Shown: positions 1 through 8,935 of the stretch, in pieces
Position numbering within the stretch: position 1 is the stretch's first letter
Layout: every line of letters begins with the position of its first letter
NCBI GenBank assembly: GCA_910578495.1
Contig: CAJTRE010000006.1
Span: 29,985 to 93,984 of the forward strand
DNA: 64,000 nt
Source: an uncultured Dorea sp.
GTDB taxonomy: Bacteria; Bacillota; Clostridia; Lachnospirales; Lachnospiraceae
Direction: 5' to 3'
Notes under the pieces: model-generated
Database searches by the model: none
What the model saw: the letters and a program-made list of their open reading frames with translations, nothing else
Told to the model about the DNA's origin: nothing
Position numbers and translations under genes: made by a program

Positions 1-198
1 CTTGAACACTTTACCTGCCGCGCCCGCTTTTACTTCTACAGAACCTGTACCAGCCGTTTTCTTAGGAACTTGGGGAGCCGCTTTTGGCGCCGCCTTAGGA
101 GCCTGTGCTCTTGCCGCCGGAGCTGCCACGCCCGTACCATTTTCTTCTACTGTTACATCATATACATTTCCATTTACTGTGATCGTATAGTTTTTCAT
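1..198 (-). CDS. Biotin carrier subunit of a Na+-translocating decarboxylase (partial)
   Basis: The window edge cuts off the C-terminus, so only the first 66 codons are visible. The N-terminus (MKNYTITVNGNVYDVTVEE) is the typical start of biotin/lipoyl carrier subunits. It is followed by an Ala/Pro/Lys-rich flexible linker, and the start of the carrier fold (VEVKAGAAGKVFK) lies at the edge. The biotinylated Lys of the AMKM motif would be off the edge. It sits 24 bases after the OadG-like subunit and downstream of the carboxyltransferase, the usual order for methylmalonyl-CoA or related decarboxylases. It should carry CO2 as carboxybiotin from the carboxyltransferase to the membrane beta subunit, which is probably the next gene outside the window. 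Confidence 0.85.
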   Translation of the reverse strand, partial: MKNYTITVNGNVYDVTVEENGTGVAAPAARAQAPKAAPKAAPQVPKKTAGTGSVEVKAGAAGKVFK

Positions 199-222
199 TT
201 TATAAATCCTCCTCGTTTTTCA

Positions 223-999
223 CTATGCTTTCCATTTATTCGCCGGACGGCGTCTGATACTTCTTACTACAAATCCGTCTGTGGTTGTTCCTTCATACGC
301 TGCAATCGCCGCCGCAATAACTGCAACAAGTTCCGTATCGTCTGTTACGTCCTCTGAAACAACATCAGAAACACTCTCCTTTACAGGAGCCGGAATTATT
401 GTCACCTCTGATTTTGGCTGTTTCTTAAATGCTCTTTCAAGTGCCGGAATAAATCTAAATAAAGAAATGATCAGACAGATAAAAATCAGAACCGCAAATA
501 CTGTGCCCATTCCGAGTAACGTATTTAAGCCTGCTTTCTGTAAAATCTCACCTGTTGTATATTCAGCGTCCACCGTCATACTACTCATAAGCAGTTGGTC
601 GTCAAAGATAAATGTAAGCGCTGCATCTCTTTCGGAAAATTCCGCCTTGGTAGTTACTTTCAATTCACTGCCGGAAACCTCATAAGAATAGTCTCCATGA
701 CCGACATATTGTCCACAGTCTTTCTCTCCTGCCTCCCAGCTTTCAAGGGCGCCTTTGAAACTCTCAGGAGTAAACGGAAGTCCCGCCTGCATAAGCTGAT
801 ATTCCATTTGAAACTCTGACAGATTCTTCCACTGTTCGATCGTCGCTTCGTCTGTAGACGTACAGTAGCTGATCAGGAAATCTGTGATCTGCTCCACCGC
901 AGCCTCATCATACTTAAGTTCTGCTTTTTCACTGGCACATCCGGTAAAGCACAGAACTGCTGCGAGCATGCAGATTAATAAACTGATTTTTTTCTTCAC
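223..999 (-). CDS. OadG/MmdD-type decarboxylase subunit, lipoprotein
   Basis: This 258-residue protein starts with a lipoprotein signal peptide (lipobox-like LCFTGC, Cys near residue 21). An extracytoplasmic region of about 130 residues follows. Near residues 160-185 there is one transmembrane helix (GMGTVFAVLIFICLIISLF) of the OadG/sodium pump decarboxylase gamma family, then a charged cytoplasmic tail. In known decarboxylases this small subunit anchors the carboxyltransferase to the membrane beta subunit. The start is GTG, preceded by GAGGTGAGG and 14 bases after the carboxyltransferase stop, so the genes are one operon. The extra N-terminal lipoprotein domain is longer than in proteobacterial OadG but common in Clostridia. 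The assignment is firm at family level; the acyl substrate is not shown by this gene. Confidence 0.85.
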   Translation of the reverse strand: MKKKISLLICMLAAVLCFTGCASEKAELKYDEAAVEQITDFLISYCTSTDEATIEQWKNLSEFQMEYQLMQAGLPFTPESFKGALESWEAGEKDCGQYVGHGDYSYEVSGSELKVTTKAEFSERDAALTFIFDDQLLMSSMTVDAEYTTGEILQKAGLNTLLGMGTVFAVLIFICLIISLFRFIPALERAFKKQPKSEVTIIPAPVKESVSDVVSEDVTDDTELVAVIAAAIAAYEGTTTDGFVVRSIRRRPANKWKA

Positions 1000-1013
1000 T
1001 TTGCCTCACCTCT

Positions 1014-2450
1014 CTAAACTGTTCCATGTTTCTTCATCGGGCGCTCTTCTCTCTTTGTAAACAACATCTCAAACGCGCCGATCACGTATTTTCTTGTATC
1101 AGCAGGAGTGATGATCGTATCTACATATCCTCTTCGTGCTGCCGAATAAGGACTTGACTGAAGTTCTCTGTATGCTTTCGCCTTTTCATTTACCGTATTT
1201 GCATCAGCGTCTGCATACATGATCTTTGCCGCCAGAGAAGCATCCATCATTCCAATCTCGGAACTCTCCCATGCATATACCATGTCTGCACCGACAGACT
1301 TACTGTTCATGGCAATATATGCGCTTCCAAACGCTTTGCCAATCACTACATTTACTTTCGGAACAGTTGCATTAGCAAAAGCATATGTCAGCTTTGCAGC
1401 CGACTTGGCAAGACGTTTCTCATCACATTTACTTGCCGCAAATCCGGATACATTCGTTAGAGAAAGTACAGGAATGTTAAATGCATCACAAAATTCAACA
1501 AATTCTGCCGCTTTTTCTGCACCTTTTGCAGAAAGTGAACCGTCAAACTCTGCTGTCACTTCTGCTTCTTCGTTATAAACTTTAGAACGGTTGGCAACTG
1601 CGCCTACAGTCATTCCATTTAATTTAATAAAGCCTGTTGCCATGTCTTTTGCAAAATCTCTCTTTGTCTCAAAGAAAATCTGCTCGTCCGAAATCTGTGC
1701 AAGAGCAATCGTCGTATCTTCCACTGCATTTTCGATTCCTTCACACACTCTGTTAAGATCATCATTGCATTCCTCATAAGAAGCATTCTCTTCATTATTA
1801 CAAGGAAGCATACATACCAATGAGCGGATGTCCGAAAGAATTTCTTCTGATGTTCCCACTCCATCCACAAGGCCTGTCTGCTCACTTTGAAATTTTGCAC
1901 TGGCAGTATCGCATTTTGCCACATCATTTCCTGGAATCGCATTCGGTGAGTTCACGAATAATTTTCCGCATGTCTCCATAAACGTAAAATCCGCAAGAGC
2001 CGGAATTACAGACAATCCACCGCCACAATTTCCAAAAACCGCCATAATCTGCGGAACCACACCGGAAGCCATCGCCTGCTTATAATACAGTCCTCCGAAT
2101 GCCTCCAGAGCATCTGTTGCTTCCTGAAGTCTCAGCCCCGCACAGTCAATAAGACCAATGACAGGTGCTCCCATCTTCATTGCCATATCATAGATATTTA
2201 CAATCTTCTTCGCATGCATTTCACCAACTGCTCCGTTTAATACGGAAACATCCTGACTATACACATACACCAGATTCCCATCAATCACTCCATAACCGGT
2301 AATTACACCGTCTGCCGGAGTTTCTTTCTCCTGCATGTTGAAATCTGTCGTTCTTGCGGTTACTGCTCCGCCGATTTCAACAAAGCTTCCTGCATCAAGC
2401 AATTCATTAATACGATTGCCCGCCGCATTTTGTGTTGCCATGTTGCTCAT
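1014..2450 (-). CDS. mmdA: Carboxyltransferase alpha subunit, methylmalonyl-CoA decarboxylase type
   Basis: This 478-residue protein belongs to the acyl-CoA carboxylase beta/carboxyltransferase family, with both crotonase-like halves present. The N-half contains IGLIDCAGLRLQEATDALE and the oxyanion-hole region FGNCGGGLSVIPALADF; the C-half has VSGFAASKCDEKRLAKSAAKL and GKAFGSAYIAMNSKSVGADM. It transfers the carboxyl group from the acyl-CoA to biotin on the carrier subunit. The neighbouring OadG-like and biotin-carrier genes point to a Na+-pumping decarboxylase, most likely for methylmalonyl-CoA (propionate route); a glutaconyl- or malonyl-type substrate cannot be excluded. An earlier in-frame ATG at 2465 overlaps the Shine-Dalgarno GGAGGG, so I take the ATG seven bases after it. 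A good promoter lies at 2517-2545. Confidence 0.85.
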   Translation of the reverse strand: MSNMATQNAAGNRINELLDAGSFVEIGGAVTARTTDFNMQEKETPADGVITGYGVIDGNLVYVYSQDVSVLNGAVGEMHAKKIVNIYDMAMKMGAPVIGLIDCAGLRLQEATDALEAFGGLYYKQAMASGVVPQIMAVFGNCGGGLSVIPALADFTFMETCGKLFVNSPNAIPGNDVAKCDTASAKFQSEQTGLVDGVGTSEEILSDIRSLVCMLPCNNEENASYEECNDDLNRVCEGIENAVEDTTIALAQISDEQIFFETKRDFAKDMATGFIKLNGMTVGAVANRSKVYNEEAEVTAEFDGSLSAKGAEKAAEFVEFCDAFNIPVLSLTNVSGFAASKCDEKRLAKSAAKLTYAFANATVPKVNVVIGKAFGSAYIAMNSKSVGADMVYAWESSEIGMMDASLAAKIMYADADANTVNEKAKAYRELQSSPYSAARRGYVDTIITPADTRKYVIGAFEMLFTKREERPMKKHGTV

Positions 2451-2516
2451 AGTCCAGCCCTCCATTTTCTTATTTTAAATTGGATTAAAAAGCAAATCCA
2501 AATTCTCGCCAATTAT

Positions 2517-2545
2517 ATTATATCCCTTTTTTCTCTGTCCGTCAA
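2517..2545 (-). promoter_or_regulatory. Sigma-A promoter of the decarboxylase operon
   Basis: On the minus strand TTGACG (2540-2545) and TATAAT (2517-2522) are separated by 17 bases, a near-consensus housekeeping promoter about 65 bases before the mmdA start. The leader between them and the gene contains a small TTGGATT/AATCCAA hairpin. Confidence 0.75.
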
Positions 2546-2647
2546 TTATTTGTCAGACTATTTCTATATTGTATTGTACTGCCGTTTTACCACACTAAAA
2601 TACTAGAGCACACTCCGAAATATTATTAACTTTTTCTTAACTTTTTA

Positions 2648-2740
2648 TTGTGTAATCATAATTTTTATGATATAGTTGAAAAAGTGAATCTGCACATACA
2701 TATTGTTGTTTTTTCAACAAACATGATGTAGATTACACAA
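2648..2740. promoter_or_regulatory. Paired inverted repeats around the POT transporter promoter
   Basis: TTGTGTAATC (2648-2657) recurs as its exact reverse complement GATTACACAA (2731-2740), 73 bases apart. Between them, ATCATAA (2655-2661) and TTATGAT (2665-2671) form a second dyad over the likely -10 box TATGAT (2666-2671), and TTGTTG/CAACAA (2703-2720) forms a small hairpin. The outer arms could be two operator half-sites for one regulator, or, if transcription starts further upstream, the closing stem of a leader RNA. The remainder of this 324-base gap holds only the divergent mmdA promoter and leader. Confidence 0.45.
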
Positions 2741-2774
2741 AATATTTTCATTTTCAATATTGGAGGGATAAAAA

Positions 2775-4136
2775 ATGGAAAAAGGAAAATTCAAATGGCC
2801 ATTTGGTTTCTATGTATGTTCTCTTTCTTTCACATTTGAAAGATGTGCATACTACACAGCTAAATGGTTAATGGCTATCTTTGTTGTAGCTACTGCTGCA
2901 GAAGGCGGACTTGGCTTAACAAAGGCAGACGGTGCCATGATGAGTTCTTTCATCGTAGCATTCACTTACATCACACCGGTAGTCGGTGGATTTATCGCTG
3001 ACCGTTGGGTAAGCCCAAGACTCTTAGTACCAGTTGGTGAAATCATCATGGGTATTGGTTACTTATTTGCTTGGAAAGCAACAGGTAAAGCAAGTCTTTA
3101 CATCATGATCGTTCTTGTTTCTATCGGAACAGGTTTATTCAAAGGAATCGTATCTGGTGTAAACGGACGTCAGTTCCCGAAAGCAGACGAAGACATGCTG
3201 AACTCAGTATTCTCTATTCAGTATTCTTTCGTTAACATCGGTTCTTTCTGTGGAACAACATTCTTAAGCTTACTGGCAATCAATGTAGACTACCGTCTTA
3301 CATTCCTTGTCTGTGCACTGTTAGTGTTCTGGGATGCAATCTGGTGGGTATTCGGACAGAGATTTATCGCTAACGATGCCGGTAAAGTACCATTCCTCGT
3401 TGATAACCGTGTAGAAGCTGTTGACGAAAGCGCAAAAGAGAAAGACTCTGCTCCACTTACATCTAATGAGAAAAAACGTGTTGCTGCTATTCTCTTATGT
3501 ACATTCTTCTCCGGTGTATTCTGGTTAATCTGGTACATGGTATACCTTCCGGTTTATTACGAGTTCGGTCCTGTAAGCCAGAAAGGTCTTGGATGGGCTA
3601 ACTGGACTATCGGAAACTTCGAAATGCCTACAGCTTGGTTCGACTCTATGAACGCGCTTACATGTATCGTTCTTGGACCGATTCTTGCAGTAGTATGGGC
3701 TAAAATGGCTGCTCGTCCAAAGGGAGATATGAGTATGTTCAAGAAGACAGCTCTTGGAATTATCTTACTTGGACTTGGTGTAGCAGTTATGGTTGCGGCT
3801 GGTGTTATGAGTGGTGAAGGTGAGAGACCGGTTGGTATCTGGCTCATCATCGTAGTATCCTTGTTAATGTCTGTTGGTGAGATGCTCTTCTCTCCACTTG
3901 GTAACTCATTCATTAACAAATTTGCTCCTAAGAAACTCCTTGGAACACTCCTTGGTGTATGGCCGCTTATCATTTTCTTCTCCGGCCTTCTTTATGGACC
4001 ACTTTACAACTGGTTACAGAACTTCAGATTCCTTTACGCTTTTAGTGGTGTAACTGCTGCAATCCTTGCTTGTGGTATTATCCTGTGGGTATTATCTCCA
4101 AGATTAGATGCTCTTGTTGTAAAAGATGAAGAGTAA
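2775..4136 (+). CDS. POT (PTR2) family proton-dependent oligopeptide transporter
   Basis: This 453-residue integral membrane protein has about 12-14 hydrophobic segments. The N-terminal part carries the POT-type features: FERCAYYTAKWLMAIFV resembles the ExxERFxYY region, and GGFIADRWVSPRLLVPVGE the loop after helix 2. Family members import di- and tripeptides with protons across the cytoplasmic membrane. The gene has its own leader with GGAGGG eight bases before ATG and ends at a strong terminator. A plus-strand Xaa-Pro aminopeptidase follows, which suggests a peptide uptake and breakdown pair. The transported substrate is inferred from the family only. Confidence 0.8.
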   Translation: MEKGKFKWPFGFYVCSLSFTFERCAYYTAKWLMAIFVVATAAEGGLGLTKADGAMMSSFIVAFTYITPVVGGFIADRWVSPRLLVPVGEIIMGIGYLFAWKATGKASLYIMIVLVSIGTGLFKGIVSGVNGRQFPKADEDMLNSVFSIQYSFVNIGSFCGTTFLSLLAINVDYRLTFLVCALLVFWDAIWWVFGQRFIANDAGKVPFLVDNRVEAVDESAKEKDSAPLTSNEKKRVAAILLCTFFSGVFWLIWYMVYLPVYYEFGPVSQKGLGWANWTIGNFEMPTAWFDSMNALTCIVLGPILAVVWAKMAARPKGDMSMFKKTALGIILLGLGVAVMVAAGVMSGEGERPVGIWLIIVVSLLMSVGEMLFSPLGNSFINKFAPKKLLGTLLGVWPLIIFFSGLLYGPLYNWLQNFRFLYAFSGVTAAILACGIILWVLSPRLDALVVKDEE

Positions 4137-4151
4137 TTAATATTTTAACTG

Positions 4152-4192
4152 TCAGAACTTTTGGTGTATGACCGAAAGTTCTGATTTTTTTT
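4152..4192 (+). terminator. Intrinsic terminator after the POT transporter
   Basis: TCAGAACTTT (4152-4161) pairs perfectly with AAAGTTCTGA (4175-4184). The stem extends inward through four more pairs (one G-T) to a five-base loop, and eight T residues follow. Its T-tract abuts the -35 box of the next gene's promoter. Confidence 0.9.
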
Positions 4193-4219
4193 GCAAAACT
4201 TTTAGATTTGATATATAAT
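4191..4219 (+). promoter_or_regulatory. Sigma-A promoter of the Xaa-Pro aminopeptidase gene
   Basis: TTGCAA (4191-4196) and a perfect TATAAT (4214-4219) are 17 bases apart, starting directly in the T-tract of the preceding terminator. This makes the aminopeptidase an independently started transcript. Confidence 0.7.
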
Positions 4220-4253
4220 AGAACTATATTTTACATTAGGAGGTTTTTTTAAA

Positions 4254-6041
4254 ATGACTGTAGCAGAAAGAATTACTAAACTTCGCTCTCTCATGGCAGA
4301 CAAGAACATCGATGCATACGTTGTTCCTACTGCTGATTTCCATCAGAGTGAATATGTTGGGGAACACTTCAAAGCAAGAAAATTCATCACCGGATTCAGC
4401 GGTTCTTATGGTACTGCTGTGATTGCAAAAGATGACGCCGGACTGTGGACAGACGGAAGATATTTCTTCCAGGCTGAAAATGAAATGGCAGGAAGCGGCG
4501 TGCGTCTCATGAAGATGTTTGTAGGTGATACGCCTACTGTTACGGAATATCTGGCTGATACCATTCCGTCAGGCGGAACCGTTGCTTTTGACGGACGTGT
4601 TCTCTCTATGGGAGAAGGACAGGAATACGAAGAGGCTCTGTCTGCAAAAGGAATCAAGATTGATTACTCTGAAGATCTGATTGATGAAATCTGGACAGAC
4701 AGACCGGTGCTTTCTGACAAACCGGCATTTTTCTTAGAGGAAAAATATTCTGGTGAAAGCACAGCTTCTAAATTAGAGCGCGTGCGTAAAGTTATGAAGG
4801 ACCATAGCGCAACAGTCCATGCGATTGCATCTCTTGATGATGTATGCTGGCTCTTAAACGTTCGCGGCGATGATATTGATTTCTTCCCATTAATGCTCTC
4901 CTACGCTATCGTTAAGATGGACTGCGTAGAACTCTATGTGGACGAGACAAAATTAAATGAACAAATTCTTGCTGAGTTTGCAAAAGCAAATGTAAATGTA
5001 CATCCATACAATGATATTTACGAAGATATTAAGAAGTTAGATGCTTCTGAAACTGTACTTATTGACCCAATGAAAATGAACTATGCTCTTTATAAGAACA
5101 TTAATTGTAAAATCGTAGAAGCTGCAAACCCGACAATTCTCATGAAAGCTATGAAGAATCCGGTTGAGCTTGAGAATATCAGAGAAGCTCACATTAAAGA
5201 TGGTATTGCCGTTACTAAGTTTATGTACTGGATTAAAAATAACTATGACAAGATGACGATTACAGAGTTAAGCTCTATTGAGAAATTAACTTCTCTTCGC
5301 GCTGAGCAGGATGGATATATTCGTGACAGTTTTGAGCCACTGTGCGCATTCGCAGATCATGCGGCTATGATGCACTACTCTCCGTCTGAGGAATCTGACG
5401 TACAGTTAAAAGAAGGCAAATTCTTCTTAACTGATACCGGCGGCGGTTACTACCAGGGTTCTACAGATATTACAAGAACATTCGTATTAGGTTCTGTAGA
5501 CCAGCAGATGAAGAAATATTTTACTGCAGTGGCACGTGGAATGATGAATCTTTCCAGAGCTAAATTCTTATATGGATGCTATGGATACAATTTAGACGTT
5601 CTTGCAAGAGGACCTATCTGGGATCTTGATCTTGATTATCAGTGCGGTACCGGTCATGGCGTTGGATACCTTGCTAATGTACATGAGCCGCCGACAGGTT
5701 TCCGTTGGTATGTAGTTCCAAGTAAGAATGAGCATCATCAGTTAGAAGAAGGTATGGTAATTACAGACGAGCCTGGTATCTATGAAGATGGACAATTCGG
5801 TATCCGTATTGAGAACGAATTTATTGTACAAAAAGGTGTTCAAAATAAATATGGACAGTATATGCACTTTGAGACAATCACATTCGCTCCTATCGACCTT
5901 GATGGAATCGATCCGGAAGAAATGACAAAGCCGGAAAGAGAATGGTTAAATAACTACCATAAAGATGTATATGAGAAAATCGGACCACATCTGACTGATG
6001 AAGAAAGAGAATGGCTGAAAGAATATACAAGAGCAATCTAA
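4254..6041 (+). CDS. Xaa-Pro aminopeptidase (M24B)
   Basis: This 595-residue protein is of the long, three-domain aminopeptidase P form. It has two creatinase-like N-terminal domains (from MTVAERITKLRSLMADKNID) and a C-terminal pita-bread M24 domain from about residue 300. Metal-binding elements are visible: DTGGGYYQGSTDITRTF (two Asp), GTGHGVGYLANVHEPP (His), ITDEPGIYEDGQFGIRIEN (Glu) and a later Glu. It removes N-terminal residues that precede proline in cytoplasmic peptides, using two divalent metals. AGGAGG precedes the ATG. It is monocistronic between its own promoter and a terminator. The peptide transporter upstream is a plausible functional partner. Confidence 0.92.
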   Translation: MTVAERITKLRSLMADKNIDAYVVPTADFHQSEYVGEHFKARKFITGFSGSYGTAVIAKDDAGLWTDGRYFFQAENEMAGSGVRLMKMFVGDTPTVTEYLADTIPSGGTVAFDGRVLSMGEGQEYEEALSAKGIKIDYSEDLIDEIWTDRPVLSDKPAFFLEEKYSGESTASKLERVRKVMKDHSATVHAIASLDDVCWLLNVRGDDIDFFPLMLSYAIVKMDCVELYVDETKLNEQILAEFAKANVNVHPYNDIYEDIKKLDASETVLIDPMKMNYALYKNINCKIVEAANPTILMKAMKNPVELENIREAHIKDGIAVTKFMYWIKNNYDKMTITELSSIEKLTSLRAEQDGYIRDSFEPLCAFADHAAMMHYSPSEESDVQLKEGKFFLTDTGGGYYQGSTDITRTFVLGSVDQQMKKYFTAVARGMMNLSRAKFLYGCYGYNLDVLARGPIWDLDLDYQCGTGHGVGYLANVHEPPTGFRWYVVPSKNEHHQLEEGMVITDEPGIYEDGQFGIRIENEFIVQKGVQNKYGQYMHFETITFAPIDLDGIDPEEMTKPEREWLNNYHKDVYEKIGPHLTDEEREWLKEYTRAI

Positions 6042-6054
6042 ACCATATAAAACA

Positions 6055-6092
6055 GAGACAAGCGCACATTTGCACTTGTCTCTATTTTTTTA
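6055..6092 (+). terminator. Intrinsic terminator after Xaa-Pro aminopeptidase
   Basis: AGAGACAAG (6055-6063) pairs with CTTGTCTCT (6076-6084) and is followed by ATTTTTTT. It separates this transcript from the convergent MATE gene. Confidence 0.88.
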
Positions 6093-6121
6093 TAACCGTT
6101 AAAAATAGCTCCCGTAACTCC

Positions 6122-7501
6122 TCAGAATGCAGTCTTTTCCCAGTCAAGCTTCCAAAGCGATATCACAAACACAATAGAACTAAGTGTCCATGTCAAAGGA
6201 TACGCCCATGCAATCATTTGAAACTCCGGTATTACCTTGAGAATCAATGTCACGTATACCACACGCACTCCACACCAGAAGGCAAGCATCGCCGACATAG
6301 GAATAATAGATTTTCCACATCCTCTCAACACTCCTGCCGCACAATGGGAAAATGCTAACAAGAAGAAAAAGAAGCTTACCGTTCTTCCATGCAGCGTTCC
6401 AAACTTAATAGCCTCTGCTGAATCCACAAACAGGCGAAGTCCCACAGGGCACCAGATATATAAAATAACACCTACCACTTCTGCCATGATCATACCGGAA
6501 AACATCCCAAAGGACGCTCCCTTTTTTGCTCTTTGATATTTTGCGGCTCCCAAATTCTGACTGACAAATGTCGGGAGAGCCATAGACATACTTGAAATCG
6601 GCAGAAATACAAAGCCTTCTATCTTGCTGTATGCGCCCGATCCCGACATGGCAAAAGCTCCGAAAGAATTAATATTTGTCTGAACCACAATATTTCCTAT
6701 ACTGATCACTGAATTTTGAATACCTGACGGCAGCCCCTGCTGAAGCACGTCTTTCATCATCCTACTGTCATATCTCAACTGCTTAAAATCAAGCTTCGTA
6801 TAATCTGTCTCCCGGCACATACGGATCACACACAGAACCATGCTTAGTCCCTGTGAAAATACTGTGGCAATAGCAGCTCCTTTTACCCCCATATCCCATC
6901 CGGCTACCAGCAAAAGATCCAGAACAACATTTACCACTGAAGAGATCAAAAGATAATAAAGCGGATGCAGGCTGTCCCCCAAGGCACGCATGACAGCCAT
7001 ACAGATATTATACATAATCACCGTCGTCACACCTGCAATATAGATCTGAAAATACGTCGTGGACTCTGGAAGAACCTCCTTTGGTATCTTCATAAGCGTC
7101 AAAAGATACGGCAGACCGATAAGTCCCACAATGGTAGCCGCGACAGAAGATATGATTCCAAACAAAAAATTCGTATGTATGGCACAAGCTACACTTTTCT
7201 TATCTCTTGCACCAAAATAATGTGATATAATGACACCTCCGCCCATTGCAACTCCATTAAAAAAGCCCACAATCAAAAATACCAGACTTCCGGAAGACGC
7301 CACCGCCGCAAACGCATTGTTATCTGCGAAATTACCTACAACCCATGCATCCGCCACATTATAAAGCTGCTGTAAAAGCTGCCCCAAAAATATCGGAATC
7401 GCGAATATCGTAATACCACCGGCAATGGAGCCCTCTGTAAGATCTGTATTTGTCAGAGATATCTTTTGAAATTTCATCCTAACTTTACCTAACATAGACA
7501 T
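6122..7501 (-). CDS. MATE family multidrug/Na+ antiporter
   Basis: About 459 residues with 12 hydrophobic segments in two similar halves. The first half begins ITIFAIPIFLGQLLQQLYNVADAWVVGNF, a typical MATE/NorM-DinF opening, and GALGDSLHPLYYLLISSVVNVVLDLL closes it. Members export cationic drugs or metabolites in exchange for Na+ or H+; the substrate here is unknown. Several ATGs are possible. I chose 7501 because GAGG lies nine bases upstream; the ATG at 7477 (MKFQKISLTN) is an alternative by homology. The gene is convergent with the aminopeptidase and 72 bases downstream of the amidohydrolase start-to-stop unit on the same strand. Confidence 0.85.
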   Translation of the reverse strand: MSMLGKVRMKFQKISLTNTDLTEGSIAGGITIFAIPIFLGQLLQQLYNVADAWVVGNFADNNAFAAVASSGSLVFLIVGFFNGVAMGGGVIISHYFGARDKKSVACAIHTNFLFGIISSVAATIVGLIGLPYLLTLMKIPKEVLPESTTYFQIYIAGVTTVIMYNICMAVMRALGDSLHPLYYLLISSVVNVVLDLLLVAGWDMGVKGAAIATVFSQGLSMVLCVIRMCRETDYTKLDFKQLRYDSRMMKDVLQQGLPSGIQNSVISIGNIVVQTNINSFGAFAMSGSGAYSKIEGFVFLPISSMSMALPTFVSQNLGAAKYQRAKKGASFGMFSGMIMAEVVGVILYIWCPVGLRLFVDSAEAIKFGTLHGRTVSFFFFLLAFSHCAAGVLRGCGKSIIPMSAMLAFWCGVRVVYVTLILKVIPEFQMIAWAYPLTWTLSSIVFVISLWKLDWEKTAF

Positions 7502-7573
7502 ATGCCTTTTCCTCACTACAAAGCAGTGCAAACCTTATGTTTCCACTGCTTATATTTATTGTTATGTTTGATT

Positions 7574-8815
7574 TTACATATTCATATTAACAGTTCCCAC
7601 ATACCGGATTCCATCCTCAAACACTCTCTTACCGCCAAGGGTTACAAGCTTCACATCATTTAAGCAGGTAATATCCTTGCTCAAGTCTCCGCCTACAACG
7701 AGAAGGTCTGCATCCAGTCCTTCCTTAACAAGTCCTCTCTCATTTTCCACACCTAGAACTTTTGCCGGGTTAGAAGTTGCCGTCTGGATTGCCTGTACCG
7801 GAGTGATTCCGTACTCTACCATATACTGAAGCTCTCTTGGAAGCGGCAGAAATGGTGATCCATACATTACCATATCTGTTCCTGCGAGCACTGTCACACC
7901 TGTATCATAGAACGCTTTAAAGTTATCTCTGTATGCTTTATAGGCAGGCTCAAAATACTGATAATCATTGATCTCTTTCTGCATCACCGGATCGTTTACC
8001 GGCATACCCGCATGTTTCTCCATCTGTTTTTTACAAATATCATACAAATAAGTATATGCCATAATCGTCGGCGTCCATGCAATTCCCTTTTCCTTCATCT
8101 GTCTTGCATGATCTACTGTCATGAATGTACCATGTTCAATCGTATCAAATCCTGCGTCAATACACATCTGGATTCCCGGATTAGTTCCTGCATGTACTCC
8201 ACACTTGATTCCTCTTCTATGGCATTCATCTACCGCCGCGTCAAGCTCTTCTTGCGTAAACTCTGGAATATGAGAACGATGTGTTGTCAGAACTTTTACC
8301 CACTCTGCACCGTCACGCACCTGTCTGCGAATTTCTTTACGAATTTCCCAAGGTCCGTCAACCTGCGCTATTCCATCATCATAGCCATGTCCGCCGGTCA
8401 TGCACATGCCAAGATCTACATGTGTAATTCTCGGAACTGTCACATAACCCTTTTCTGCCGCAAGTTTCAGATTTTTACAAAGCCCTTGCGGTGACGTCAT
8501 ATCGCGTACAGATGTAATTCCTCTCTCAAATGCAGACTGTGCATGTTGAAGTGCGTACAATGTAATTAATTGATCATTGTAATTAAAGCTGTCTGGTTGA
8601 GAAAACCAATAGCCGATATGTACATGCATATCACAAAGTCCCGGAAGTAACGTAGCGTCCCCGTACTCTTTTACTTCCTCATCCGGAAACTCTTTTACAA
8701 GCTCGTCCTTGGAAGCGATTTTCTTGATCTTTCCATCCCTTCCGGTAAGTACCGCCTTGTTTTCAAGAACCGTTTCTCCATCTCCGGTCATTAAATATTT
8801 TGCACTGATTATCAT
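7574..8815 (-). CDS. Amidohydrolase family protein (imidazolonepropionase-like)
   Basis: This 413-residue metal-dependent hydrolase has the amidohydrolase TIM-barrel signature. HxH occurs in DMHVHIGYW near residue 65; further ligands are GVHAGTNPG and DTIEHGT, and the conserved Asp is in LAGTDMVMYG. A beta-sandwich of N- and C-terminal segments (ending KRVFEDGIRY) surrounds the barrel. Relatives hydrolyse cyclic amides or Xaa-Pro dipeptides; the substrate cannot be read from the sequence. AGGAGAGAGG precedes the ATG. The gene stands between a PilZ gene upstream and a MATE pump downstream with no clear pathway link. A TATAAT (8854-8859) just upstream suggests its own promoter. Confidence 0.8.
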   Translation of the reverse strand: MIISAKYLMTGDGETVLENKAVLTGRDGKIKKIASKDELVKEFPDEEVKEYGDATLLPGLCDMHVHIGYWFSQPDSFNYNDQLITLYALQHAQSAFERGITSVRDMTSPQGLCKNLKLAAEKGYVTVPRITHVDLGMCMTGGHGYDDGIAQVDGPWEIRKEIRRQVRDGAEWVKVLTTHRSHIPEFTQEELDAAVDECHRRGIKCGVHAGTNPGIQMCIDAGFDTIEHGTFMTVDHARQMKEKGIAWTPTIMAYTYLYDICKKQMEKHAGMPVNDPVMQKEINDYQYFEPAYKAYRDNFKAFYDTGVTVLAGTDMVMYGSPFLPLPRELQYMVEYGITPVQAIQTATSNPAKVLGVENERGLVKEGLDADLLVVGGDLSKDITCLNDVKLVTLGGKRVFEDGIRYVGTVNMNM

Positions 8816-8860
8816 AGCCGCCTCTCTCCTTTGCCAATAATTTAACTTATTTCATTATAA

Positions 8861-8905
8861 CACAAAAGGCATTTCCAAACTACCTAAAATCATTTGAAAA
8901 TGCCT
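8861..8905 (-). terminator. Terminator downstream of the PilZ gene
   Basis: AGGCATTTCCAAA (8867-8879) and TTTGAAAATGCCT (8893-8905) form a 13-base stem with one mismatch. On the minus strand it is followed by TTTGTG. It sits between the PilZ gene and the amidohydrolase. Confidence 0.65.
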
Positions 8906-8935
8906 CCATTCTTGTATGAATTTGTAATATCCTGC

